From positions 2,763,501 to 2,827,500 of the forward strand of contig NZ_CP080269.1 of NCBI RefSeq assembly GCF_019431355.1: a stretch of DNA of 64,000 bases, in the 5' to 3' direction. Shown here piece after piece: positions 17,351 through 26,750 of the stretch. Position numbers and translations under genes: made by a program. Under the pieces are notes generated by a model. It had not been told where the DNA came from. It saw only the letters and a list, made by a program, of their open reading frames with translations, and searched no databases. Position 1 is the stretch's first letter. Each line of letters begins with the position of its first letter. This stretch comes from Paenibacillus sp. R14(2021) (GTDB lineage Bacteria; Bacillota; Bacilli; Paenibacillales; Paenibacillaceae).

Positions 17351-17379
17351 ATTCTAACACGGGGTGCAATCTCGCGTAA
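17351..17379 (-). promoter_or_regulatory. tetR promoter
   Basis: On the minus strand TTACGC (17374-17379), a 17-bp spacer and TAGAAT (17351-17356) lead into the regulator gene. Confidence 0.6.
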
Positions 17380-17387
17380 ACCCGAAG

Positions 17388-17406
17388 TGACCGACGGTAC
17401 AAGATT
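17388..17406. promoter_or_regulatory. Operator-like repeat 1 (tetR side)
   Basis: TGACCGACGGTACAAGATT contains the palindrome ACCG-N-CGGT and lies 8 bp upstream of the tetR -35. An almost identical copy starts exactly 100 bp away. Confidence 0.6.
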
Positions 17407-17487
17407 CTAATCGTCGCAAGGGGATATGAAGGAATACAAACTAATCAACATTGGATTCAATACCAATTTTAGAATGCGAAATAATTA

Positions 17488-17506
17488 TGACCGCCGGTAC
17501 AAAATT
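17488..17506. promoter_or_regulatory. Operator-like repeat 2 (MMPL side)
   Basis: TGACCGCCGGTACAAAATT has the same ACCG-N-CGGT core as repeat 1, in the same orientation, and ends one base before the -35 of the transporter promoter. Confidence 0.6.
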
Positions 17507-17507
17507 A

Positions 17508-17537
17508 TTGACATCAGGATTTTCCATACGCTATAAC
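17508..17537 (+). promoter_or_regulatory. Promoter of the MMPL transporter gene
   Basis: TTGACA (17508-17513), an 18-bp spacer, and TATAAC (17532-17537). The gene start at 17579 has a strong AAGGAGG ribosome site. Confidence 0.7.
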
Positions 17538-17578
17538 TATTCTTAGGATCATGACCCATGTTACAAGGAGGTTAGTGT

Positions 17579-20500
17579 ATGACAGAACGAATAATCCGCG
17601 GACTTGCCCGTGCCAAATGGGCAATTGTGCTGGCATGGCTCGCGATCGCCGTCGCTTCGGTACTCGCGCTGCCCGACCTGGCTGCCATCGTGCGGCAAAC
17701 CGAGCAGAAATTCATTCCAGCCGATTCTGAATCCGTCGTGGCCAAGAACATGCTGGAGCGGATCAATCCCGAGACGACCTTGAAGTCCAGTGCTATTCTC
17801 GTCTATTCCAGAGAAGGCGGCATGACGGACGCGGACCGTACGTGGCTTGAAACCAAAGCCGCCGAGCTAGCGAAGCTGAGCAGCAAGGACGGGTTCAAGT
17901 CCGTGCAGTCTGCCTACGAAACGCCTGAGCTGTCGTCCAAATTCCGCAGCAAGGACGGAACGACCGAGCTCCTGATCGTCGGCTTCACGCGCGCCGACAA
18001 TGACCCGCTCACCTCGCAGGCGGTTGACACGCTGGCCGAGCGGATTCACGGCGCTCCAAGCGGCAGCAAAGTAGAGCTGACGGGCAGCGCGCCGATCGGC
18101 AAAGACTTTCAAGAGAGCTCCGAGCAAGGATTGAAGAAGACTGAGCTTCTCACTGTCGCGCTCGTGCTCATTATTCTGCTTGTTGTGTTTCGCTCTCCCA
18201 TCGCGCCGTTCGTTCCGCTGATCACGATCGGGATCTCGCTGATCATAACGCGCGGTCTCGTTGCTTATGCAACCCGGTTCGGGATGCCGGTGTCCTCCTT
18301 CACGGAATCGTTCCTCATCGCTGTCATGTTCGGCGCCGGTACCGACTATTGCATCCTGCTCATCCAGCGTTTCCGGGAGGAAATGAGCCAGGATGGCGAT
18401 AAAGTCCAAGCGCTCATCCGGACGATGCGGACAGTCGGCAAAACCGTCGCCTTCTCCGCGAGCACGGTGTTCGTCGCGTTCTTCCTCATTGGCTTCGCCC
18501 AATTCGGCTTGTACCAATCAGCCGTCGGCGTTGCCATCGGCGTTGCGGTCACGCTGGTTGCCGGCTTGACGCTCACTCCATCGCTGTTGATGATCTTCGG
18601 TAAAGCGACCTTCTGGCCGACGAGAATCGTCAGCGGCCAAGGGCACGGCGAATCCAAGCTATGGGCGTCGATGGGCCGACTTGCTGCGCGCAGACCTGTC
18701 GCGATCATTCTCGTCACGGTACTGCTGCTGGCTCCGCTCACGCTACTGTACCAAGGCAAACGCTCCTTCGACGATTTGGCCGAAATCGATCCTTCGCACG
18801 GATCCGTTCAAGGCTTCCGCCAAGTCGAGCGCACCTTCGGCTCCGGCGAGGTGTTCCCGCTCTCCATCGCGCTGACGGCTCCGGATTCCATGCGCAGCCC
18901 AGCGGCGCTCGCTGTTATGGAGACAGCAAGTGCAAGCATGGCGAAGCTCCCCGGCGTCAAGGAGGTGCGCAGCGCTGTGCGGCCGCTAGGCGAGCAGCTC
19001 AGCGATCTGACCGTCTCCGATCAATTGACCAAAACCTCCGACGCGCTTGGACAATTAAAGGACGGCGTCGATAAGGTCGCCGGCGGCTTGAAGGATGCGG
19101 AGACTTCGATTTCCGGCGGTCAAAGCGACGTCGGGAAGCTTACAAGCGGGCTGCGTACGATGGCTGGCAAGACAAAGGAAGCAGAGAGCGGCTTGATACA
19201 AATCCACGGCGGCATGCAGCAAGCAGCCAAAGGCGCAGACCAGCTTACCGGCGGGCTCAAGCAAAGCGCGGCTGTATCGGCTTCCATGGGCGCCGATTTG
19301 AAGGCGCTGCTGACGGCGCATCCGGAGTTGCTGAAGGATGCTTCCATGCAGCAGCTTGTCGGCAAGCAGCGCGGTCTCGCATCCGGTTTGAATGAACTGA
19401 AGAACGGCGCAAGCCAGCTGTCGTCGAGCTTTGCGCAGCTGAATCCGGGCATCTCGAAGGCCGCGGACGGTATGGGGCAATTGGCCGTCAGCCAATCCCA
19501 AGCCGCAGAAGGCACAGCCAAGCTGGGCACCGGATTGAAAGACCTGACGAACGGGCTGCAAGCCGGAGTCAAAGGTCTCGCCGATGTATCGGATGGACTG
19601 ACGAAGGTTAAAGATGCCGAGCAAGCCATCGGCAGCAGCCAGATCCCGGGCTGGAACTTGCCGCAGTCCGCGCTCGATAACCCCGAACTTCAGCAGGCGC
19701 TGGATTACTATGTGTCCAAGGACGGGAAAACCGCCCACTTTGACATCATTCTTGCCGTTAATCCGTACTCAGAAGAAGCGCAGGACACGGCTGCACAGAT
19801 ACGCGACGCCCTGCATCGCAGCCTGGGAGGCAGTGCCATTACGCAGGCGAATTTCTATATTTCCGGTACTTCGGCTCAAATTACCGAGTTGAAGGATATT
19901 TCGCAGAGCGATTTCATGCGAACGGGCGCATTTGTTATGATCGGAATTTTCATCGTGCTGATGATTCTGCTTCGTTCTATTCTGGCACCACTCTACGTGC
20001 TGCTGTCGCTCGGCTTCAACTTCCTCGTGACGATGGGGATCGTGGAGTTCATCTTCGTCAAATTGCTTGGCAAGGAAGGGCTCTCATGGAATGTGGCCTT
20101 CTTCGTGTTCCTCATTATCGTCGCACTCGGGGTTGACTACAGCATCTTCCTCATGGCGCGTTTCAAGGAGGAGTACCGGCCAAGGGGCATCACGTATGCG
20201 ATGACCAGGGCGATGTCCACGACAGGCGGTGTCATTATATCCGCCGCCGTCATTATGGGCGGCACATTCGCTGCTCTGATGATGTCCGGGGTGAACACGC
20301 TGCTGCAGATCGGGGCAGGCATCGTGATCGGCTTAATTTTATACGCGACGGTTTTCATGGGGCTCGTCATCCCGGCACTTGCTAACCTGTTCGGCGAAGC
20401 GAATTGGTGGCCATTCCGTCAATTGGCCAAAGATAAAAGCGGCGCCGCGCAGGACAAAGGAACCGGGAACAGCTCTCGTCTGAAGGAACAAACCGAATAA
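17579..20500 (+). CDS. MMPL-family (RND superfamily) membrane exporter
   Basis: 973 residues with the RND two-repeat layout: a helix at about 13-33, an extracellular domain, five helices (about 185-345), a helix near 370, a second extracellular domain, then five helices (about 780-950). Motifs include FGAGTDYCILLIQRFREE and ALGVDYSIFLMARFKEEY, the central helices carrying the proton-relay aspartates. The second extracellular domain (about 480-700) is predicted coiled coil (repeated SGLxxLxxG patterns), as in YdgH-type proteins of Bacillota. Exports lipids or lipophilic toxins by proton motive force; substrate unknown. Controlled by the divergent TetR protein. Confidence 0.93.
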   Translation: MTERIIRGLARAKWAIVLAWLAIAVASVLALPDLAAIVRQTEQKFIPADSESVVAKNMLERINPETTLKSSAILVYSREGGMTDADRTWLETKAAELAKLSSKDGFKSVQSAYETPELSSKFRSKDGTTELLIVGFTRADNDPLTSQAVDTLAERIHGAPSGSKVELTGSAPIGKDFQESSEQGLKKTELLTVALVLIILLVVFRSPIAPFVPLITIGISLIITRGLVAYATRFGMPVSSFTESFLIAVMFGAGTDYCILLIQRFREEMSQDGDKVQALIRTMRTVGKTVAFSASTVFVAFFLIGFAQFGLYQSAVGVAIGVAVTLVAGLTLTPSLLMIFGKATFWPTRIVSGQGHGESKLWASMGRLAARRPVAIILVTVLLLAPLTLLYQGKRSFDDLAEIDPSHGSVQGFRQVERTFGSGEVFPLSIALTAPDSMRSPAALAVMETASASMAKLPGVKEVRSAVRPLGEQLSDLTVSDQLTKTSDALGQLKDGVDKVAGGLKDAETSISGGQSDVGKLTSGLRTMAGKTKEAESGLIQIHGGMQQAAKGADQLTGGLKQSAAVSASMGADLKALLTAHPELLKDASMQQLVGKQRGLASGLNELKNGASQLSSSFAQLNPGISKAADGMGQLAVSQSQAAEGTAKLGTGLKDLTNGLQAGVKGLADVSDGLTKVKDAEQAIGSSQIPGWNLPQSALDNPELQQALDYYVSKDGKTAHFDIILAVNPYSEEAQDTAAQIRDALHRSLGGSAITQANFYISGTSAQITELKDISQSDFMRTGAFVMIGIFIVLMILLRSILAPLYVLLSLGFNFLVTMGIVEFIFVKLLGKEGLSWNVAFFVFLIIVALGVDYSIFLMARFKEEYRPRGITYAMTRAMSTTGGVIISAAVIMGGTFAALMMSGVNTLLQIGAGIVIGLILYATVFMGLVIPALANLFGEANWWPFRQLAKDKSGAAQDKGTGNSSRLKEQTE

Positions 20501-20513
20501 ACCGCATACACTC

Positions 20514-20564
20514 AAAAGGAGCTGCCCCTAGCGTCATCTGCCGATGACGGGGGAAGCTCCTTTT
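20514..20564 (+). terminator. Terminator after the MMPL gene
   Basis: AAAAGGAGCT (20514-20523) pairs with AGCTCCTTTT (20555-20564), with an internal stem CGTCATC/GATGACG; it ends in a T run. Confidence 0.85.
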
Positions 20565-20631
20565 ATGTTGATTTTATCGCCGGGGATTGTCATGCAGAAT
20601 CTGCACCGGCGTCAACTTCAACTGCAGCCGA

Positions 20632-21240
20632 TCACTTCAAAACGTGTTTCGCTGCATGCTGCGTATAGGCAAACAGCTCCATCAATTCGAGGTGCTGCAC
20701 GTATTCGACGGCGCTGCGCGCTTCATCCGATCTATTGCCGCTCGTCCGTGAGGCCAAAGCGACCATACTCGTAAACTCGCTTGGCATCCAGCGCACCTGG
20801 CGTCTAATGGCCGCAAGTCCCTCTCGGATTGCGCCTTCCGGAATATCGCTCAGAACCGTGCTGTTCTGCACCCAGTCTGCTGCGCGTTCCTGCAGCTTCT
20901 CCATGGCGGGATGCTGGCCGGCCATGCTGAACCAATAGTTGGCATTTGAGAAGTCGCCCTCCATGCGGTGCATAATCCCATGCCAGTAGCAGCCGGTCGC
21001 ATCATCCTCGATTTCCTGCGACTGTCCATGGGAGGCATCCAAGCTCTCATTCAGCAGATGCAGTCCCGCCTTCAAGGCAATGAGCGCCGGACGAGCGGAT
21101 CTCGGCGTCCCTGCGGTAATCAGCGGCAATTCTGCGATTTGTTGCTCTAACGAAGCATCCCACGCTTGTTTCGGCATAAGAGCCTGCAGCGTTTGACGAG
21201 ATTCCAATTGTTTGACGATCAGTGCTAAAGCATGATTCAT
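20632..21240 (-). CDS. Conserved hypothetical protein
   Basis: 202 residues, soluble and mostly helical. The striking element is the motif CYWHGIMHRMEGDFSNANYW (about 84-103) followed by MAGQHPAM. The histidines and acidic residues could bind metal, but I do not know a function. N-terminus MNHALALIVKQLESRQ. The next gene upstream (21323-21757) is on the same strand, 82 bp away, and also helical; they may be co-transcribed. Confidence 0.75.
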   Translation of the reverse strand: MNHALALIVKQLESRQTLQALMPKQAWDASLEQQIAELPLITAGTPRSARPALIALKAGLHLLNESLDASHGQSQEIEDDATGCYWHGIMHRMEGDFSNANYWFSMAGQHPAMEKLQERAADWVQNSTVLSDIPEGAIREGLAAIRRQVRWMPSEFTSMVALASRTSGNRSDEARSAVEYVQHLELMELFAYTQHAAKHVLK

Positions 21241-21322
21241 GCGGCATTCACTCCTTCATATGAGGTAACGCCAACCGAAGTCAGACGTATCATGAGACAG
21301 TCAGATTGGGTTCAGTTCGGGT

Positions 21323-21757
21323 TCAGATCGTACCCAAATCTCGAACGACCCATCCTTTATGCTCTTCCTCTGTTATTTGCTCCGCATACCGGTTGGCCTG
21401 CGCTGCTGCATTGCTCTTCTTCTCCTGCTCGTCAAGCGCCGCATATGCCCGTGCAGCCGCCTCGTAGGCGTAAGCAATATAGAAGGGCTCAAGTCCCGCG
21501 TCCAGACTCACGGCGAGGCACTTATCGGCGTATTCGAGCGCCTGCCTGCCTTGGCCAATAACCGCATAAACGCGCGCCAGCTGCCAATAGCCGACCGAAA
21601 GATTCGTTTGAGTATGCCCCTCCACCTGCGTCCAGTGCCAGAACGAGCTGTGGCAGAGATGAACCATCTGCTCACTCTCGCTTGCCGTGCGATTCGGATT
21701 ATCAAGATGCTCCCACACTTTATTGAAGCATGATGACGCCAGCTCTTTATGGATCAT
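21323..21757 (-). CDS. TPR-like helical protein of unknown function
   Basis: 144 residues. Two tetratricopeptide-like repeats are visible: GYWQLARVYAVIGQGRQALEYADKCL (about 57-82) and AYAYEAAARAYAALDEQEKK (about 94-113). The N-terminal part (FNKVWEHLDNPNR, HSSFWHWTQVEG) is Trp/His-rich and typical of a group of uncharacterised bacterial TPR proteins. Soluble, probably a protein-interaction module. No ribosome site stands out, so the start is tentative. Confidence 0.72.
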   Translation of the reverse strand: MIHKELASSCFNKVWEHLDNPNRTASESEQMVHLCHSSFWHWTQVEGHTQTNLSVGYWQLARVYAVIGQGRQALEYADKCLAVSLDAGLEPFYIAYAYEAAARAYAALDEQEKKSNAAAQANRYAEQITEEEHKGWVVRDLGTI

Positions 21758-21892
21758 TCGGTTCTCTCCCCGCTTATTCTGCGTATAGTGCTAGTTACGG
21801 TTATCACATTCGCCGGAAGATGCAGCGAATGCAAGTGCTCTGAGCATATCGCGGATTCCAGATGCGCACAACAACTAAATTTCCACAACACG

Positions 21893-21933
21893 GCAAAAAA
21901 AGCTCCCGAGCGCTTTTGCCCCGGAAGCTTCGT
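21893..21933 (-). terminator. Terminator after the HMGL-type aldolase gene
   Basis: On the minus strand AAGCTTCCGGGG pairs, with two G-U wobbles, with CTCGGGAGCTT and is followed by seven T. Confidence 0.8.
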
Positions 21934-21944
21934 TCGTACCTCGA

Positions 21945-22907
21945 TTATTTGCTGTGCAGCACTTCAGGCGTCGTCAGCTTGTCGTAGAAATCGACTGCTT
22001 TATCCTTGTCTGCGGATTCGCGAAGCGCCATGGCGGAACGCGGATGTTCGTCCAGCATGCCCGTGATCATGTAAGGAATGATATAGCCCCATTCTTCCTT
22101 CTCGCGAAGCGGAATCATGTACTTCTCAATCATGTCGAGGACAGGACGGACATTGTACTTCGTGTTCTTTAGATGCGCAACAAGCAGCTCCGTCGGGCAG
22201 TTGCCGGCGGCGCGGCCCATGCCGTATACGGAAGCGTCCAGCAGCTCGACGCCTTTCTCGGCGGAGATCAGCGTGTTCGCGAATGCCAGCTGCATGTTGT
22301 TGTGCGTATGCACGCCAAGACGCTTGCTAGGCAGGTATTTCTGGAATTTTCCGACCAGATAGTCGAAGTCCTTCGGATCCAAGCTGCCGTAGGAGTCTAC
22401 GACGTACACAACATCGACAACGCTTGCTTCAATCAGCTCGAATGCTTCCAGCAGCTGATTCTCCATGACGCTGGAGAGCGCCATGATGTTCAGCGTCGTC
22501 TCATAGCCTTTGTCGTGGAACACTTGAACGAGTTCAAGCGCTTTTTCGACATCTTGTATGTAGCAGGCAACGCGGATCAGATCCAGCACGCTTTCTTCAC
22601 GAGGCAAAATATCGTTCTCGTCTACGCGGCCGATGTCAACAAGCGCGGACAGCTTCGTATGCAGCTTATGCGGAATGACCTTGCGAAGGAAATCGTCGTC
22701 CAGAAAGCGCCATGGACCGGCGGATTCTGCGCCTTTGAGCAGCTTAGGGGAGTTCTTGTATCCGATTTCCATGTAATCAACGCCGGCTTCGTTCAAGGTC
22801 GAATACAGATGCTGAACAAATTCAACGCTGAAATCCCAGTTATTGACGAGACCGCCGTCGCGGATCGTACAGTCGACAATTTTGCTATTCGCGTGCTTTG
22901 CATTCAT
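21945..22907 (-). CDS. DRE-TIM metallolyase (HMGL-like aldolase catalytic domain protein)
   Basis: 320 residues from the ATG at 22907, ten bases after AAGGAG. A TIM barrel with the metal and catalytic motif CTIRDGG near the N-terminus, YMEIGYKN, and the HTHNN metal-binding pair (GVHTHNNMQLAFANTL) in the C-terminal half, then GMGRAAGNCPTELL. This matches 4-hydroxy-2-oxovalerate aldolase/HMG-CoA lyase relatives. No acetaldehyde dehydrogenase is adjacent, so a catechol meta-cleavage role is unlikely, and its substrate is unknown. Monocistronic. Confidence 0.88.
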   Translation of the reverse strand: MNAKHANSKIVDCTIRDGGLVNNWDFSVEFVQHLYSTLNEAGVDYMEIGYKNSPKLLKGAESAGPWRFLDDDFLRKVIPHKLHTKLSALVDIGRVDENDILPREESVLDLIRVACYIQDVEKALELVQVFHDKGYETTLNIMALSSVMENQLLEAFELIEASVVDVVYVVDSYGSLDPKDFDYLVGKFQKYLPSKRLGVHTHNNMQLAFANTLISAEKGVELLDASVYGMGRAAGNCPTELLVAHLKNTKYNVRPVLDMIEKYMIPLREKEEWGYIIPYMITGMLDEHPRSAMALRESADKDKAVDFYDKLTTPEVLHSK

Positions 22908-23024
22908 GTGCGTCAATCTCCTTTAGCCTTACTGTCTTTTCTACCCATAATACTTGATATCTGCCATGAACGCAAAATAAAAATTTGCCGCTTTAAAGCG
23001 AATCCGCGTCAACCCGTTATATCG

Positions 23025-24404
23025 TCAAATCATCGCTTCCGCGCGCACGACTTCATCGAATTTCTCTGCTGTGATCAGTCCGCTTCGTACCGCCGCCTCG
23101 CGCAGCGTCAGCCCTTCCTTATGCGCCGTCTTCGCGATGGAAGCCGCATTCTCGTAACCGATATGCGGATTAAGCGCCGTCACGAGCATCAGCGACTCGT
23201 TCAAATACTTCTGAATCACTTCCCGATTCGGTTCGATCCCGACCGCGCAGTGCTCATCGAACGAGCGGATCGCATCGCTGAGCAGCCTTGCCGACTGCAG
23301 GAAATTGTGGATAATGACCGGCTTGAACACGTTCAGTTCGAAGTTGCCCTGGCTTGCCGCGAAGCCAATCGCGGCATCGTTGCCCATGACCTGGCAGACG
23401 ACCATTGTCATCGCCTCGCACTGCGTGGGATTGACCTTGCCTGGCATGATGGAGCTGCCGGGCTCATTCTCCGGAATCCGGATCTCGCCGATCCCGCAGC
23501 GCGGGCCGCTCGCCAGCCAGCGTACGTCGTTCGCGATCTTCATGAGATCCGCGGCCAGCGCTTTGAACGCACCGTGGACGAATACCAGCTCGTCATGGCT
23601 TGTCAGCGCCTGAAATTTATTCGGCGCGCTCACGAAGGACTTGCCCGTCAATCCGCTGATTTCGGCTGCCACCTTCTCGCTGAAGCCCGCAGGCGCATTG
23701 AGCCCCGTGCCGACGGCTGTACCGCCGATTGCGAGCTCTCGCAGCTCTTCTCGGGCTGCGCCGATATTGCGCTCGCCTTTCTCCAGCATACGCACCCAGC
23801 CGCTGATCTCCTGCCCCAGCGTAAGCGGTGTCGCGTCCTGCAGATGCGTGCGGCCGATCTTGATGATATCGGCAAACGCATCGCTCTTGGCCGTCAGCGT
23901 TGCTTTCAGCTGCGCAATGGCCGGAAGCACGTTGTCCTCCACGGCGATAAGCGCCGCGACGTGCATGGCGGTCGGAAACGTATCGTTCGAGCTTTGCGAA
24001 CGGTTGACGTCGTCGTTCGGATGCACCTTCACTTCGACTCCGCCCTGCACCTCGATCAGCTGTCCTGCTCGGCGCGCGATGACCTCGTTGACGTTCATGT
24101 TCGACTGCGTGCCGCTCCCTGTCTGCCAGACGGCAAGCGGAAACTCTCCGTCCCATTGGCCTGCGATAATTTCATCGGCTGCCGCCGCAATGGCACGGGA
24201 TTTGTCCTCATCCAGCTTTCCAAGCCCGCCGTTGACCGCCGCGGCCGCTTTCTTCAGATAAGCGAAAGCCTGGATGAGCTCGCGCGGCATTTTCTCCGTT
24301 CCGATTCTGAAATTGTGCAAGCTCCGCTCGGTCTGCGCGCCCCACAGCCGGTTCGCCTCCACTTGAATTTCGCCCATAGAATCCTTCTCGATCCGATAGT
24401 CCAC
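23025..24404 (-). CDS. fumC: Fumarate hydratase, class II
   Basis: 459 residues; interconverts fumarate and malate in the TCA cycle as a homotetramer. The GTG at 24404 was chosen because AGAAAGGGG lies nine bases upstream and [15 protein letters not shown] aligns with the usual FumC start; the ATG at 24431 adds nine unaligned residues. The fumarase/aspartase signature [11 protein letters not shown] is present, as are [14 protein letters not shown] and the catalytic-region [10 protein letters not shown]. No iron-sulfur cysteines, consistent with class II. Confidence 0.96.
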   Translation of the reverse strand: MDYRIEKDSMGEIQVEANRLWGAQTERSLHNFRIGTEKMPRELIQAFAYLKKAAAAVNGGLGKLDEDKSRAIAAAADEIIAGQWDGEFPLAVWQTGSGTQSNMNVNEVIARRAGQLIEVQGGVEVKVHPNDDVNRSQSSNDTFPTAMHVAALIAVEDNVLPAIAQLKATLTAKSDAFADIIKIGRTHLQDATPLTLGQEISGWVRMLEKGERNIGAAREELRELAIGGTAVGTGLNAPAGFSEKVAAEISGLTGKSFVSAPNKFQALTSHDELVFVHGAFKALAADLMKIANDVRWLASGPRCGIGEIRIPENEPGSSIMPGKVNPTQCEAMTMVVCQVMGNDAAIGFAASQGNFELNVFKPVIIHNFLQSARLLSDAIRSFDEHCAVGIEPNREVIQKYLNESLMLVTALNPHIGYENAASIAKTAHKEGLTLREAAVRSGLITAEKFDEVVRAEAMI

Positions 24405-24463
24405 TTGTTTCAGCCCCTTTCTTCCTTCCATTTCTGCCGCTGTTTATAGGTATATAATCAAGC

Positions 24464-24501
24464 AAAGAGGCGATGCATAAAACATCATGCGCCGCCTCTT
24501 T
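24464..24501. terminator. Bidirectional hairpin between fumC upstream region and the thioesterase gene
   Basis: AAAGAGGCG (24464-24472) pairs with CGCCTCTTT (24493-24501) around a loop. On the minus strand it terminates the thioesterase transcript. Confidence 0.7.
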
Positions 24502-24540
24502 AAATGATTGCCTATTTTGCAGGATGCGATACGGATGAGC

Positions 24541-24942
24541 CTAAATCGACGCCGGAAAAAGCTGACGAAGCTCATCCGGCAGCAGCCTGCTCTTACGCGA
24601 CCCCGCATCCATCGTTACGCTCGTAACCCGGGCATCCGCGCACAGCTCGCCATGCTGATTGACAATGGCCTGCTTCAACACGAAGCTGGTCCGACCGGCG
24701 CTCTCCGCTTCCGTCGTTACGTTCAGCAGATCGCCCTGCCTGCATTCCTTACGATAATTGATGTTAATATTGACCGTTACGGTCTGAATGCCCATGCCAA
24801 GGAACGCACCGTAGGGAAGGCCGGACTGCTCGTACCATTCTTCTCTGCTCCATTCCAGGTATTCCAAATACTTGGCGTTGTTGACATGCCCGTTCACATC
24901 GATCTCGGTGGACCGCACCGTAATTTCAAGTCCCACAATCAT
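24541..24942 (-). CDS. Acyl-CoA thioesterase, 4HBT hotdog family (YbgC/FcbC-like)
   Basis: 133 residues. The active-site loop STEIDVNGHVNNAKYLEYLE carries the family nucleophile D15 with H19 and N21-N22. Hydrolyses acyl-CoA esters; chain-length preference is not readable. Start ATG at 24942 has AAGGAG ten bases upstream. It lies 21 bp after the membrane protein gene 24964-25452 and is probably co-transcribed with it. Confidence 0.9.
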   Translation of the reverse strand: MIVGLEITVRSTEIDVNGHVNNAKYLEYLEWSREEWYEQSGLPYGAFLGMGIQTVTVNININYRKECRQGDLLNVTTEAESAGRTSFVLKQAIVNQHGELCADARVTSVTMDAGSRKSRLLPDELRQLFPASI

Positions 24943-24963
24943 ACGTGGCTGCTCCTTCGTGAC

Positions 24964-25452
24964 TTATTGCTCGGCATCCATTCGAATCCCAGCTCCGCTC
25001 TTCATCCGCATGGCGGCAGGCAAATCGCTCATCTTCCGTTCCACGATGAAGACCATGCCGAGCGCAGCCAGCAAACCAATCAGCGAGATGCAGATCGACA
25101 TCGGCACTGTCCAAGGATTAGCCGCGTGCGTAATGAACGGGATCAGCGACACCCCGAGAATCGGCGGCGCATTCCATTTGGTCGTTCTGATCATCCACAT
25201 CGTAATAAGCATGCAAATAAATAAAGAGATCATACCGGGGTAAATCATATAACCGATCGTGCCAATGCTCGAAGAGATAACGGCGCCGAGGGCAATTCCG
25301 CCAATCTGCTTGAAGGACAGGGAACGGGAAATGAAGATAAATCCGAATGCGCCAAGCGCCGGATAAAACAGCATGTGCATGCTGGGCACGTGGGTCGACA
25401 GCCAATAAATAAACATGATGTATAAGCTTAGGCCGATCGTTCTGACGTTCAT
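24964..25452 (-). CDS. HPP-like integral membrane protein
   Basis: 162 residues from an internal ATG (MNVRTIGLSLYIMF). The longer frame from 25530 adds a Cys/Arg-rich N-terminus of doubtful reality; no strong ribosome site supports either start. About five hydrophobic segments, a glycine-containing first pair (PALGAFGFIFISRSL, GGIALGAVISSSIGTIGY) and NAPPILGVSLIPFITHA resemble HPP-family membrane proteins (some are nitrite transporters). That assignment is tentative. Ends in a polar basic tail. Confidence 0.7.
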   Translation of the reverse strand: MNVRTIGLSLYIMFIYWLSTHVPSMHMLFYPALGAFGFIFISRSLSFKQIGGIALGAVISSSIGTIGYMIYPGMISLFICMLITMWMIRTTKWNAPPILGVSLIPFITHAANPWTVPMSICISLIGLLAALGMVFIVERKMSDLPAAMRMKSGAGIRMDAEQ

Positions 25453-25740
25453 CTTTAGGGTACGCAACCTTTCCGAAATTACGCATTTAAACCTGACATG
25501 AAAAAAGCAACTTTTACGAGCGTAATCCACTTTCGGACAAACGTCAATGACTGTTTTGCGAAGCGCTGGGAAGAACAGGATCGATCATGGACGGCAGGGC
25601 ATTGAGGCGGCTGGCCGCGCGTTGCAACCATTCCCCACCGATCCCTTGCACGCGCCAAAAATGCGAAAAACCGTCCATCGGGCGACATTGACGGGCCCGC
25701 GGGCAGCCTTGGCTTACAGTCGTTTTGTTCAGCTACGCAC

Positions 25741-25777
25741 AAAAAAAAACATCGTCCCGGATTGAAAGGAACGATGC
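25741..25777 (-). terminator. Terminator after the Bax1-like gene
   Basis: On the minus strand GCATCGTTCC pairs with GGGACGATG (one bulge) and is followed by nine T. Confidence 0.8.
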
Positions 25778-25792
25778 TTGAGCGATTTCTAG

Positions 25793-26530
25793 TTAGCGGC
25801 TTCGCAGCTTGGACAGCAGCCGGAGAATTTCAACATACAGCCATACGAGCGTCACGACGAGCCCGAACGCACCGTACCACTCCATATACTTCGGCGCTCC
25901 CTTATTCGCGCCTTCTTCGATAAAATCGAAATCGAGCACGAGATTAAGCGCTGCGACGATGACGATAACGACCGATATGCCGATGCCGATCAAGCTGCTG
26001 TCATGCAAGTACGGAACGGTTATGCCGAACATGCGAAGGACGATGCTGACCAGATATACGAGGGCAATACCGGCCGTTGCCGCGAATACGCCTAACTTAA
26101 AATTCTCGGTCGCTTTAATGATGCGCGTTTTGTACGCGACCAGCAGCGCGAAGAATACGCACATCGTAATCAAAGCCGCCTGTAGGGTAATGCCGCCGTA
26201 AGCATGTTCGTAATTTGCGCTGAGCGCGCCGATAAAGGCGCCTTCGAGCGCAGCGTAAATCGGCACCAGATACGGCGCCGTGCGCGGCACGAAGCTGATA
26301 ATGAGCGCAACGATCATCCCGCCGATCGCGCCGCCGATCGCATAAGGCATGACATTGCTGCCTTTGAAATACATGGACCACGTCGCGAATGCAGCGCCGA
26401 GCAGCACAGCGAGTATAATGAAGGTTTTGTTCACCGTGCCTTCAATGGTCATTCTGTCCGAACCGGAATAAGATCCATCCTGCTCGAAAGTTTTATCATT
26501 CAACGTGGGATTGCCGCTTCTCCCTATCAT
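25793..26530 (-). CDS. Bax inhibitor-1/YccA-family membrane protein
   Basis: 245 residues with seven membrane segments after a polar N-terminal tail of about 28 residues. Characteristic residues are IGGMIVALIISFVPRTAPYLVPIYAALEGAFIGALS, split as two helices, and the conserved acid pair in VLDFDFIEEG near the C-terminus. Homologues (YetJ) are pH-sensitive calcium leak channels; YccA in E. coli modulates FtsH. Start has GAGGTGAT upstream. A TATAAT-like -10 lies just upstream near 26570. Function here is inferred from the family only. Confidence 0.92.
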   Translation of the reverse strand: MIGRSGNPTLNDKTFEQDGSYSGSDRMTIEGTVNKTFIILAVLLGAAFATWSMYFKGSNVMPYAIGGAIGGMIVALIISFVPRTAPYLVPIYAALEGAFIGALSANYEHAYGGITLQAALITMCVFFALLVAYKTRIIKATENFKLGVFAATAGIALVYLVSIVLRMFGITVPYLHDSSLIGIGISVVIVIVAALNLVLDFDFIEEGANKGAPKYMEWYGAFGLVVTLVWLYVEILRLLSKLRSR

Positions 26531-26750
26531 GTTTCGATCACCTCATCGTTATTTTTACCAATTATACCATAATGTTGTCCATCGCGAAGCGGTACTCGCT
26601 CTGCCCGCTTCGCGGCTTCATTTACCGGAATGCGGAAAGAGAGTAAAATAAAACATGGCTGCAGCAACACACATACTGCATGCAAGCCGTAAGACGGTAA
26701 GAACGGGCAAAGCCTGCCCAAACTACCATACAGATCGCGAGGAAACAAGG

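Noticed and set aside
22173-24449. 758-residue plus-strand frame antisense to fumC and the aldolase
   Set aside because: Long only because the opposite-strand genes avoid stops in this frame; no start signal or domain.
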